DNA of 41,940 bases from Lachnoclostridium sp. UBA3262 (GTDB lineage: Bacteria; Bacillota; Clostridia; Lachnospirales; Lachnospiraceae). Under the pieces are notes generated by a model. It had not been told where the DNA came from. It did not search any database and saw only the letters and a program-made list of their open reading frames with translations. Positions 16,231-24,698 of this stretch are shown one piece after another (the stretch's first letter is position 1; every line of letters starts with the position of its first letter). A program made the position numbers and the translations under genes. Where the stretch lies: NCBI GenBank assembly GCA_002362575.1, contig DEUM01000011.1:1-41940 (forward strand), written 5' to 3'.

Positions 16231-17955
16231 ATGAGGAGAGAGAAAAAAAGTCATGGTAAGTTATTTCAGCGTTTTCCGGATAGAAAAACGCATATTTTAT
16301 TCGGAGCACTGGCTGTAATTTTTTCATTTTTGCTGGTGCTTTCGAAAAGCTTTGAAAAAACGGACAGCCTGTATAATGTTTTCGGCAATACAAAAAGCGT
16401 AGTGTTTTCTTTTATTAAAATGCTAGGCTGGTTTTTTGTTCTGTACGAAGGCAGTCGTTTGGCAGTAACCCTTCATTTAGGAACATGGATAAGAGAAAAA
16501 AGCATCCGGATGCCAAAGGGGATTTGGAATAAGAAAAGGACAGCATGGTTTCTTTTCCTTATTATTCTTATTTGCTGGGTACCCTATTATATTATGTTTT
16601 TTCCGGGAAGCATGACGCCGGATGCACAGGATGAATTGGCACAGGTCTTTCAGGATAAGGAAAATTCATGGACCTATAATACCATAGTGCATGAGAATCC
16701 GGAGGATAATACGATTAATAATCATCATCCGGTATTTTACACTTGTTTTATGGGAGTTTTTGTGCAGTTTGGCAGATTGCTGGGAGATATCAATGCTGGA
16801 ATCGCAATATTTTCTTTTATACAGATGCTATTGGTAATAGTAGGAATGGTTTACTTTTTGAGCTTTTTAAAAAAGAAAAAAATACCTTTGCTGTATCTTT
16901 ATATTACATTAGCGTTTTTTGCTTTCTATCCAGTATTTCCGATATATGCAGTTACGGTTTCTAAAGATATACTGTTTGCGGTTGCTCTGTTATGGGTTTC
17001 TATAGAATTGTGTATTTTTTTAGATGGGGCAGAACAGGGATGGAAAAGGGGACGACATATGTGCCTGTATATAATTTCTTTGATATTTCTTTGTCTGCTT
17101 CGCAGTAATGGCGCATATATCATTATTGCATTGATTCCATTTGTATTTGCAGCGGGGGGGAAAATCCGGGTAAAGATGTTGTTGGCTACAATGGCACCGT
17201 TACTATTCTATTTCATTTTTTTTGTACGGATTCTTTTACCTGCTTTTGAGATAGAAAGTGCCAGCCCAAGAGAAATGTTATCGCTTCCTTTTCAGCAGAT
17301 TGCCAGATATGCTTCTGAATATGGAAGGGGAGGGTTTGAAACGGGAGAGATTGAACAGCTTAATAAGGTTATGAACTTTGGCAATAATTTGTCTGTATTG
17401 GCAGAACGATACAATCCTGTATTTGCTGACAGAGTAAAGAACTATTTTAGAAAAGAGGCAACGGACGAGGAGGTTCGGGATTGTCTTGCCATTTGGATGA
17501 GACTGGTAGCAAGGCATCCGGGCACTTGTATTGCCGCAACACTGAATAATAATTATTTGCTGCTGAATGATACTGGTTGTGGTGGTAACGTTATATATGC
17601 CAATATAACAGATGTTTATCTGGAAAAGGAAAAGTGGTATGGAGTGAGAGAAAATGAGCAGTTTCATGCAGAGCGTGGTTTTCTTGATGAGTTTTTGTAT
17701 GCTTGTTCTCAAATACCGGTAATCGGACTGCCGTATGCGATTGGCTGGTATGATTGGCTGATATTGTTCTGTATTGTATTTTGTTTGTCAAAGCGAAAGT
17801 ATAGAGAAACAGTATGTATTCTTCCGATGCTGTTTTGTATTGGAACAACAGTACTCGGACCTGTCATATACATGAGGTATGCCATACAGTGGATTCTATT
17901 GACGCCTATGGCGGGAGCTATGTGCCTGTCAATACATAAAAAGGTATCCCTCTGA
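16231..17955 (+). CDS. Large polytopic membrane protein (DUF6020-like), probable GT-C glycosyltransferase
   Basis: A protein of about 574 residues with a dozen or so hydrophobic segments. An outer-loop motif after an early helix, FPGSMTPDAQDELAQV, followed by NNHHPVFYT, matches what I recognise as the DUF6020-type group, which looks like GT-C/GT39-type transferases with acidic residues in the first outer loop. A soluble stretch of about 130 residues lies before the last helices. It follows a DPM1-like GT2 gene directly, suggesting a lipid-linked sugar donor and acceptor transfer pair. The ATG at 16231 has a GGGGGAGAGG site, while an ATG at 16216 overlapping the upstream stop is also possible. 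The activity is inferred only from topology and context. Confidence 0.68.
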   Translation: MRREKKSHGKLFQRFPDRKTHILFGALAVIFSFLLVLSKSFEKTDSLYNVFGNTKSVVFSFIKMLGWFFVLYEGSRLAVTLHLGTWIREKSIRMPKGIWNKKRTAWFLFLIILICWVPYYIMFFPGSMTPDAQDELAQVFQDKENSWTYNTIVHENPEDNTINNHHPVFYTCFMGVFVQFGRLLGDINAGIAIFSFIQMLLVIVGMVYFLSFLKKKKIPLLYLYITLAFFAFYPVFPIYAVTVSKDILFAVALLWVSIELCIFLDGAEQGWKRGRHMCLYIISLIFLCLLRSNGAYIIIALIPFVFAAGGKIRVKMLLATMAPLLFYFIFFVRILLPAFEIESASPREMLSLPFQQIARYASEYGRGGFETGEIEQLNKVMNFGNNLSVLAERYNPVFADRVKNYFRKEATDEEVRDCLAIWMRLVARHPGTCIAATLNNNYLLLNDTGCGGNVIYANITDVYLEKEKWYGVRENEQFHAERGFLDEFLYACSQIPVIGLPYAIGWYDWLILFCIVFCLSKRKYRETVCILPMLFCIGTTVLGPVIYMRYAIQWILLTPMAGAMCLSIHKKVSL

Positions 17956-17972
17956 CAATAACTAATTTTGTG

Positions 17973-18001
17973 TTGCGAATGATATATCTATATGGTAAAA
18001 T
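17973..18001 (+). promoter_or_regulatory. Sigma-A-type promoter for the TagF-GT4 / tarIJ operon
   Basis: TTGCGA at 17973-17978, a 17-base spacer, and TAAAAT at 17996-18001. It lies in the 85-base gap before the ATG at 18041 and probably drives genes through 25937, which are tightly spaced. Confidence 0.65.
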
Positions 18002-18040
18002 TTAAGAAATCAATGATAAGAAGGATAGTGGAGAGAAAAA

Positions 18041-20590
18041 ATGTTTAAGAGGAATTTATCAAAGCGTATCAGGGTGGCGGAAAAGAAACGAAAAACAAGT
18101 ACGAACCGCACAATAGGCGCCAATGTAATGAAAAGCCGCGCGAGCCTTTATGCAGAATACTATAATACTTGCCCTGTCGAAGACAAGACAGTATTGTATG
18201 AGGCTTTTTATGGACGGGGAATGTTATGCAATGTAAATGGTATTTTCCATGCGTTTATGAAGCGGAGGGATTTTTCAGAATATACCCATATATGGGTAAT
18301 TGAGGATTTCGAGTCAAATGACGCTATATTAAAAGAGTATGAAGATATGCCAAATGTGCGCTTTGTCGAGTTTTTAAGTGATGAATATTTTAAATGTCTC
18401 GCTTCAACAAAGTATTTAATCAATAATGTCATGTTCCCGGCGTATTTTGTGAAGAAGGACGAGCAGGTCTATATCAATACATGGCATGGGATTCCCTTAA
18501 AGACACTTGGTTATGATCAGGTAAATGGAAATATGGCAACGGGGAATACGATTCGCAATTTTCTCAGTACAGATTATTTGGTTTCTCCGTGTGCTTATCA
18601 CACAGAGATTTATAAGCATGCCTTTAAACTGGAAGGCATTTATAATGGCAAAATTATTGAAGAAGGGCAGCCAAGGAATGATTTGACGATTCATGCAGAC
18701 AGAGAAGTGATATTGGAGCGCATGAAGCGTAATGGGGTGCGGATTGAGAAGGGGAAGAAAATTATTCTGTATGCGCCAACATGGAAAGGACAGAATTACT
18801 CCAATCCGACGGTTAATCCGGACGAATATTTTGAGTTTATTCAATATATCGAATCCCGGGTTGACACAGAAAAGTATCAGGTATTAGTAAAACCGCATCA
18901 GGTTGTGTATCAGTATATGAAAGAGGAAACTGCTAATACAGAGCAGTTTGTTCCTGCTGTTCTGGATGCGAATGAAGTTCTTGCTGTGACCGATATATTG
19001 ATTTCGGATTACTCCAGTATTTATTTTGACTTTATGGTGACGGGGCGTCCGATTCTGTTTTATATTCCGGACATTGATTCGTATACCGATTACAGGGGAC
19101 TGTATATGGGGTTGGACGAGCTGCCGGGACCGGTGACAGAGGAACTCAGTGAAATTGGAAACTGGTTATGCGATATAGATCATGTGTGGCTGCAGAATGA
19201 GGACCGTTATACAAAACAGAAAGAGAAATTTGTATACTTGGACGACGGCGCTTCTTCGGACAGAGTGCTGGAAATTGTTCTGGATGGCGCGGAAAACCAC
19301 CATGTCATTTCTACTCTCTTAAATGATAAGAAAAGGATGTTACTGTACATTGGAGTAACGCACGTGAATGGCATTACAGAGACCTTCGGAAGTCTTTTAA
19401 ACATGATAGATTATGATAAGTTCGATGTGTCTGTCATCGCCTTAAACTCTGCGAATCCATATGAGCGTGAAAAATTGGAAAACCTAAATTCCAATGCCAG
19501 AGTGTTGATGAGAGTGGGAACCTACGCTATGACAGTGGAGGAAAACGTAAAAAACTCTATTGTAGTTGACTATGGATTGCGCAAGGAAACCATGGAGTAT
19601 TACGATGAAGCGGTATACAAGAGAGAGCTTCGGCGTAGTGTGGGAAATGCTACGTTTGATTATGTTATCAACTATACTGGATACAGTCCGATTTATGGAT
19701 TGATTTTTATGCAGGCGGAAGGTGCTAAAAGGTATATGTGGCAGCATAATGATTTGGAGCAGGATATGAAGAAGGTGGTAAAAGGGAAGCAGGTCAACAG
19801 ACAGGCGTTGGAGTCTGTTTTTACCTTATACCCTTATCAAGATAAAATCGTAGCCTGCAGCAAAAGTGTTATGGAAACGAACCGGAAAAATCTTAGTACG
19901 CCGGAAACATATGATAAATTTACTTACTGTAAAAATACTTTAAATTTTGACCGGGTTATGGATGGTATGGAAAACCGGGATATTATTGAATATAAGGGGA
20001 AACGCTATTTTCTTAAAAAGACCATTGATGAGGATTCCATAGAAGCGCCGGAGATAGAGGTACTGCCCCTGCCAAAAGAGGGAACAGTTAGTTTTGTTAC
20101 GATTGGGCGGCTGTCCCCTGAAAAGAACCACGAAAATTTAATTCATGCTTTTTTCCAGTTTCATAAAAAATATCCGGATGCCCAGTTGTATATTATGGGC
20201 GATGGACTTCTCAAGGGGAAATTGCAGGAACTTGTACTGCATAAAAATGCAAAGGATTATATTAAGATACTGGGTAATGTTTCAAATCCATTTGGATTGC
20301 TGAGAGAGTGTGACTGCTTTATCCTGCCTTCTTATTTTGAAGGGCAGCCAATTGTTCTTCTGGAAGCACGGGCTGTGGGAATGCCAATTATTGTATCGGA
20401 CTTTTCAACAGTCAAGGATAGTCTGATACCGGATGGGCAGATGCTGATAGGACATTCGGAGGAGGATATATATGAGAGCCTGACTGCTTTTTGTGAGGGA
20501 AAGGTGCCGGTTACGAAATTTGAACCGGAACAATACAATCAGGAAGCGTATGACGAATTTGAAGCGTTATTTCAGGAGGTGGCAGAATGA
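18041..20590 (+). CDS. Bifunctional CDP-glycerol(ribitol) polyol-phosphotransferase / GT4 glycosyltransferase fusion
   Basis: An 849-residue fusion. Residues about 40-420 form a TagF/TarF-type polyol-phosphate transferase with INTWHGIPLKTLG (WHG at 148-150), LYAPTWKG near 243-250, VKPHQ (H286) and SDYSSIYFDF at 322-331, all intact. Residues about 430-849 form a GT4 (group 1) glycosyltransferase with FVTIGRLSPEKN near 685-696 and an E-x7-E type PSYFEGQPIVLLEA region near 763-776. One protein could therefore add both a polyol-phosphate and a sugar to a teichoic-acid-like chain. CDP-glycerol (TagD) and CDP-ribitol (TarIJ) both appear available from the locus, so the donor is unsettled. The next gene is a degenerate paralogue overlapping by four bases. 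Cytoplasmic, probably membrane-associated through a basic N-terminus. Confidence 0.87.
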   Translation: MFKRNLSKRIRVAEKKRKTSTNRTIGANVMKSRASLYAEYYNTCPVEDKTVLYEAFYGRGMLCNVNGIFHAFMKRRDFSEYTHIWVIEDFESNDAILKEYEDMPNVRFVEFLSDEYFKCLASTKYLINNVMFPAYFVKKDEQVYINTWHGIPLKTLGYDQVNGNMATGNTIRNFLSTDYLVSPCAYHTEIYKHAFKLEGIYNGKIIEEGQPRNDLTIHADREVILERMKRNGVRIEKGKKIILYAPTWKGQNYSNPTVNPDEYFEFIQYIESRVDTEKYQVLVKPHQVVYQYMKEETANTEQFVPAVLDANEVLAVTDILISDYSSIYFDFMVTGRPILFYIPDIDSYTDYRGLYMGLDELPGPVTEELSEIGNWLCDIDHVWLQNEDRYTKQKEKFVYLDDGASSDRVLEIVLDGAENHHVISTLLNDKKRMLLYIGVTHVNGITETFGSLLNMIDYDKFDVSVIALNSANPYEREKLENLNSNARVLMRVGTYAMTVEENVKNSIVVDYGLRKETMEYYDEAVYKRELRRSVGNATFDYVINYTGYSPIYGLIFMQAEGAKRYMWQHNDLEQDMKKVVKGKQVNRQALESVFTLYPYQDKIVACSKSVMETNRKNLSTPETYDKFTYCKNTLNFDRVMDGMENRDIIEYKGKRYFLKKTIDEDSIEAPEIEVLPLPKEGTVSFVTIGRLSPEKNHENLIHAFFQFHKKYPDAQLYIMGDGLLKGKLQELVLHKNAKDYIKILGNVSNPFGLLRECDCFILPSYFEGQPIVLLEARAVGMPIIVSDFSTVKDSLIPDGQMLIGHSEEDIYESLTAFCEGKVPVTKFEPEQYNQEAYDEFEALFQEVAE

Positions 20591-22917
20591 AAAATTTGGG
20601 AGGGTTTTCAGAGAATTACGAGGAATATGTAGAGAAGGAAAGTAAGCTGTATATAAATATGCGAAAAGCAAAGAGAACGAACATTTTATATGCAGAGGAA
20701 ATGAAAAAGAGCGTGATTCCTAATACCATTCTATTTTATGGAAGCAACGGTTATGGTCTGGGGGGAATTCCGAAGGCATTATTGAGTAAAATGGCGGGGA
20801 ATCCGGATTTTGCTAAATATAAGTTTGTGATTTGCCTGCGCAGTAAAGAAATGATTCGCCAGATGCGAGCGGAAGGGTATCGTTCTTTAAAGTTTCAGTA
20901 TGTTGAACTTGGGACAAGTCTGCCAAATGCGTTCTACCATTGGATGGCAAGGGCGCAGTATCTTGTAGTGGACGGAGTGCTGCCATCCATCTATATACCA
21001 AGGGAGGAGCAGACATATATTCAGGCTTCCTTTTTGTATTCGGGAATGAATCGGGGATATAAGAGGGAATTGCGCTATACAGCCAGAAGCATGGACTACA
21101 TTAAGAACATTTTGGCTGCGGATTATGTCATTTCTCCATCGGAGTTGTATACAAAGGAGATTTTACAGGAGAGCTTTTGTGTAGACAGCTCCTATCAGGG
21201 AGAAATCCTGACCTGCAAGTCACCGGTTATCGAGAGATTGAATCAGATGACAGAAGAACAGGTATACAAGGAGACCATTCGGGAACAGGGCGAAAAAAGG
21301 AAAAAAGAAATTCTGGTTATTGGCGCTGAAGCAAGGGGCGGAATTGAGATAGCAAAAATTATCCGAAAGGTGTCAAATACAGAGGAGTATAAGGACTGTA
21401 TCTTTTATATAAAGCCACCTCAGGTCGGATATCGGGATACACGTGAGTGGATGGAGAAAAAACCTTCCGATAATGTGAAATTGTTACTAAATCAGACAGA
21501 CATTCTTCGTTGGATAAAACGATGTGATATTGTAGTGTCGGATTATGGAGCAGATTTGTTTTACTCGATTTATTCCGGAAAACCTACTGTGCTATTGGAT
21601 GTGGCGGCAAGAAGTAATATGCAATCTGCTTTTATGAAGAAAAATATGTCAGAACTACCTATGGCTTCGACGGCGAAAGAGCTGGTAAAAGCTCTTGGGA
21701 AAGCTGTTCCATTGGATTCACAGTGTGTTGCGGAACTGTTTTCTGCTACGCTTTCCTCTGATTTGGTTTTGGATGTGCTTTTGGGAAAGAAAGTAGAGAT
21801 GGCAGCAGAGAGGAATTCAGAAAGTATTTGTGTATTTGCGGCGATGGGGCATCAAAATAAGGATGTACTCGTTGCATGGAAGGAGCAATTAAGTAAATTT
21901 TTTGAACAGATGCTGGAAGCAGGGAAAGAGGTTACGTTATTTTGCGATGAAGCAACTACAGAATTTTATCTGGAGAATATAGAGAAAGTAGTACCCAAGA
22001 AGGTCAGGGTTATCTATCGGGAACCGGAAAGAATTATGACAAAGCCAGAGATGTTAGACAGCAGCTATCTGATTCGCAACTTTATTTTTAGCGAGGATAT
22101 AAAAGAGGCATTGGGTATGCTGGATAGGGATTTGAACCGTAGGGATTTGAAGCGCTCTATGGGGAATCTTGCTTTTGATAAAGCGATTTATGCCGGTCCG
22201 TTTTCCGCTAAATTTGTTCTGCTGTTTGAGGCATTGGAGGCGAAGAAAAAGTATTATTGGGACCAGCGTAATTATTGGAAGGCATTAAATGTACAGGAAC
22301 GTGTAGAAAAGGATGAGATGAGATTCCGGAATCTTTGTAAGCTGCCGGAATTATTTGAGACGGTGCTGCATTGGGACGAGACGGAACTGGATGTGCTGGA
22401 AAAGGCAAATCTGATAATGGATAGCGGCAAACATCAGTTAATTAAAAATGTGTTTCATTTTGGGGAATCCACTGGTGATGAAAAGGAGTATGTGGAGCCG
22501 GATACAGTCGTTTTGCGGGGACAGGAGTATTGGGTTGTGTCGCAAAAAGTGTATTTGGACGACCAGCGTGATATGCAGCTGATTGTAAAGCGTGCGGACA
22601 GGGAACACCGAAAGGCTTTGTTTGTAACAAGTGCATCACAGAAAAGGCTGGAAGATATTTTACTGGCACTCAAGAAACTGCATGAAAAAAATCCGGGAGA
22701 TGTATTCTATATTTTTGAGGGGCAAAAAAGCTGTTATAAGGAGCTGATGCTGTTGCTTTCCAATATGGAAATGCAAGCTTATGTTGTACTTTGCAGCAGA
22801 TATCTCCCATGGGATATCTTGCGAGAGTTTTCGGAGTATTATTGCACTTTTGATACAAATGATATGTATGAAAATTTATGCCGGAAATATGGCGTGAGAT
22901 ATGAAAAACTGTTTTAA
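20587..22917 (+). CDS. Degenerate paralogue of the TagF-GT4 fusion, possible pseudoenzyme
   Basis: A 776-residue protein sharing the architecture of its upstream neighbour. The two can be aligned by eye at RELRRSVGNATFD versus RDLKRSMGNLAFD, KYLINN versus QYLVVDG, and the SDYSS versus SDYGA helix. The catalytic WHG motif is absent, with ASFLYSGMNRGY at the equivalent position (about residue 143-160), SDYGADLF replaces SDYSSIYF near 318, and the GT4 half lacks the GRLxxEKN and E-x7-E motifs. Reading frame, length and ribosome binding site (AGGAGG) are intact, so it is not a decayed pseudogene. It starts in a four-base ATGA overlap with the active-looking paralogue, suggesting stoichiometric partners. 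It may be a regulatory or scaffolding subunit, or have a changed activity. Confidence 0.7.
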   Translation: MKNLGGFSENYEEYVEKESKLYINMRKAKRTNILYAEEMKKSVIPNTILFYGSNGYGLGGIPKALLSKMAGNPDFAKYKFVICLRSKEMIRQMRAEGYRSLKFQYVELGTSLPNAFYHWMARAQYLVVDGVLPSIYIPREEQTYIQASFLYSGMNRGYKRELRYTARSMDYIKNILAADYVISPSELYTKEILQESFCVDSSYQGEILTCKSPVIERLNQMTEEQVYKETIREQGEKRKKEILVIGAEARGGIEIAKIIRKVSNTEEYKDCIFYIKPPQVGYRDTREWMEKKPSDNVKLLLNQTDILRWIKRCDIVVSDYGADLFYSIYSGKPTVLLDVAARSNMQSAFMKKNMSELPMASTAKELVKALGKAVPLDSQCVAELFSATLSSDLVLDVLLGKKVEMAAERNSESICVFAAMGHQNKDVLVAWKEQLSKFFEQMLEAGKEVTLFCDEATTEFYLENIEKVVPKKVRVIYREPERIMTKPEMLDSSYLIRNFIFSEDIKEALGMLDRDLNRRDLKRSMGNLAFDKAIYAGPFSAKFVLLFEALEAKKKYYWDQRNYWKALNVQERVEKDEMRFRNLCKLPELFETVLHWDETELDVLEKANLIMDSGKHQLIKNVFHFGESTGDEKEYVEPDTVVLRGQEYWVVSQKVYLDDQRDMQLIVKRADREHRKALFVTSASQKRLEDILLALKKLHEKNPGDVFYIFEGQKSCYKELMLLLSNMEMQAYVVLCSRYLPWDILREFSEYYCTFDTNDMYENLCRKYGVRYEKLF

Positions 22918-22944
22918 TTGCGAAGTGGTAAATTGGAGGTAATT

Positions 22945-23652
22945 ATGATATTTGGAGTTGTATTGGCAGGTGGAATCGGCAGTCGCATGGGAAATGTAGA
23001 TAAGCCAAAGCAGTATCTTCTTATAGGTGATAAACCGATTTTGATTCATACGTTAGAAAAGTTTTTTATTGAGAGCGAATTTGAAAAAGTTCTCGTGCTT
23101 TGCCCGAAGGAATGGGTGGCACACACTAGAAATCTGATTGTTAAGTATCTGGGGGACACAGAACGTGTTGTTGTGCTGGCAGGTGGCGAAACCAGAAATG
23201 AGACGATTATGAATTCGATTGATTATATTGAAGAAAACTATGGATTGTCGGAGGATACGATTATTGTGACTCATGACTCTGTACGCCCATTTGTAACACA
23301 GCGTATCATCAAAGAGAATATCCAATATGCAAAAGAGTTTGGCGCTTGTGATACGGCGGTTGCAGCCACAGATACGATTGTATGCAGTGAGGACGGAAAA
23401 CTGATTAGTGATATTCCGAAACGGCAAAAAATGTATCAGGGACAGACACCGCAAACGTTTCAGGCATTGAAATTAAAAAATTTGTACTATTCATTGACGG
23501 ATGAGGAAAAGAATCTTTTGACAGATGCCGCAAAGATATTTGTTATGAAGGGCGAGAAAGTGCATATCGTGGAGGGGGAGGTATTTAATATTAAAATAAC
23601 ATATCCTTATGATTTACGTGTGGCAGAAGCACTTTTGAAAGGCGGAGAATAA
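22945..23652 (+). CDS. tarI: Ribitol-5-phosphate cytidylyltransferase (TarI-like)
   Basis: Member of the IspD/TarI family making CDP-ribitol from CTP and ribitol-5-phosphate. VLAGGIGSRMGN with DKPKQYL is the nucleotide-binding N-terminus, and THDSVRPFVT and the YQGQTPQTF region are family signatures. By sequence alone IspD (isoprenoid pathway) is hard to exclude, but the next gene is a TarJ-type dehydrogenase overlapping by one base, which makes TarI much more likely. The ATG at 22945 has TTGGAGGT six bases upstream, giving 235 residues. A TTG at 22918 extends the frame without a site. The product would feed the polyol-phosphate transferases of the locus. Confidence 0.88.
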   Translation: MIFGVVLAGGIGSRMGNVDKPKQYLLIGDKPILIHTLEKFFIESEFEKVLVLCPKEWVAHTRNLIVKYLGDTERVVVLAGGETRNETIMNSIDYIEENYGLSEDTIIVTHDSVRPFVTQRIIKENIQYAKEFGACDTAVAATDTIVCSEDGKLISDIPKRQKMYQGQTPQTFQALKLKNLYYSLTDEEKNLLTDAAKIFVMKGEKVHIVEGEVFNIKITYPYDLRVAEALLKGGE

Positions 23653-24677
23653 TGCTAAATACAGTTTATCGGCTGGTTGCCCCCGGACGGTTTGAAGTGG
23701 AGTTTTCGAATGTGGTTTTAAATAAGGAGGTTGTGATTGTAAGACCTACACACCTGTCTATTTGCCATGCAGATCAGCGGTATTATCAGGGAATGCGCGC
23801 CTCCGATATTTTAAGGAAAAAGTTACCTATGGCATTGATTCATGAAGGTATTGGTGAGGTTGTCTGGGATGGCACAGGAAAATTTCAGCAGGGAGAGCGG
23901 GTTGTAATGATTCCCAACACACCGGAGGAGAAGGATGACATTATATCAGATAATTATCTTCGTTCTTCAAAGTTTCGCGCAAGTGGTTTTGATGGATTTA
24001 TGCAGGATGTTGTTGATATGAGACCGGATTGTCTTGTCCGGATGCCTGAAAATATAAATCCTTTTGTGGCGGCGTTTACGGAAATTATTACGGTGAGTAT
24101 CCATGCGATAAACCGGTTTGACCGATTCGCACATAACAGAAGAAATATTGTAGGAATATGGGGAGATGGAAATCTGGGGTACATTACTGCTATTCTTTTC
24201 AAGGCAATGTATCCGAATACAAATTTATACATTTTTGGTTTAGACAGAAATAAATTACTTGATTTTACTTTCGCAGATGAGACATTTCTCGTAACAGACA
24301 TTCCTCCGGAACTGAGAGTTGACCATGCATTTGAATGTGTGGGTGGGGAGGGAGCGCCAAAAGCAATCAATCAGATGATTGATTTTATTTATCCGGAAGG
24401 AACGATATCTCTACTTGGTGTTTCTGAAAATCCGGTAGCTATCAATACCCGTATGGTTTTGGAAAAGGGACTTCGTATGTTTGGCAGCAGCCGGAGTACG
24501 CGTGAAGATTTCGAGAAGGTGATTGGGCTATATCAGTCTAATCCTGAAATTGTGGAGTATCTTCAAAACATAATCGGTGTTACGATTTCTGTCAATACGA
24601 TGGAGGATATGAAAAAAGCATTTGAGTTGGACAGGCAGAATCCTTTTGGGAAAACGATTATGATTTGGAATAAATAG
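23652..24677 (+). CDS. tarJ: Ribulose-5-phosphate reductase (TarJ-like)
   Basis: Zinc-type alcohol dehydrogenase superfamily protein of 341 residues, the length of TarJ, predicted to reduce ribulose-5-phosphate to ribitol-5-phosphate with NADPH for CDP-ribitol synthesis. SICHADQRYYQG near residues 36-47 corresponds to the cysteine metal site, LIHEGIGEVV gives the following histidine/glutamate, and GIWGDGNLGYITA is the Rossmann dinucleotide motif. The ATG overlaps the tarI stop as TAATG, with GGCGGAG upstream. TarI and TarJ normally form a complex, and this tight arrangement agrees with that. Confidence 0.88.
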   Translation: MLNTVYRLVAPGRFEVEFSNVVLNKEVVIVRPTHLSICHADQRYYQGMRASDILRKKLPMALIHEGIGEVVWDGTGKFQQGERVVMIPNTPEEKDDIISDNYLRSSKFRASGFDGFMQDVVDMRPDCLVRMPENINPFVAAFTEIITVSIHAINRFDRFAHNRRNIVGIWGDGNLGYITAILFKAMYPNTNLYIFGLDRNKLLDFTFADETFLVTDIPPELRVDHAFECVGGEGAPKAINQMIDFIYPEGTISLLGVSENPVAINTRMVLEKGLRMFGSSRSTREDFEKVIGLYQSNPEIVEYLQNIIGVTISVNTMEDMKKAFELDRQNPFGKTIMIWNK

Positions 24678-24698
24678 AATTGAGTGAGGTGTGAGGGT

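Noticed and set aside
22945..23652. Calling this gene IspD of the isoprenoid pathway
   Set aside because: The family resemblance is real, but the one-base overlap with a TarJ-like gene and the teichoic acid context make ribitol-phosphate cytidylyltransferase the better call.
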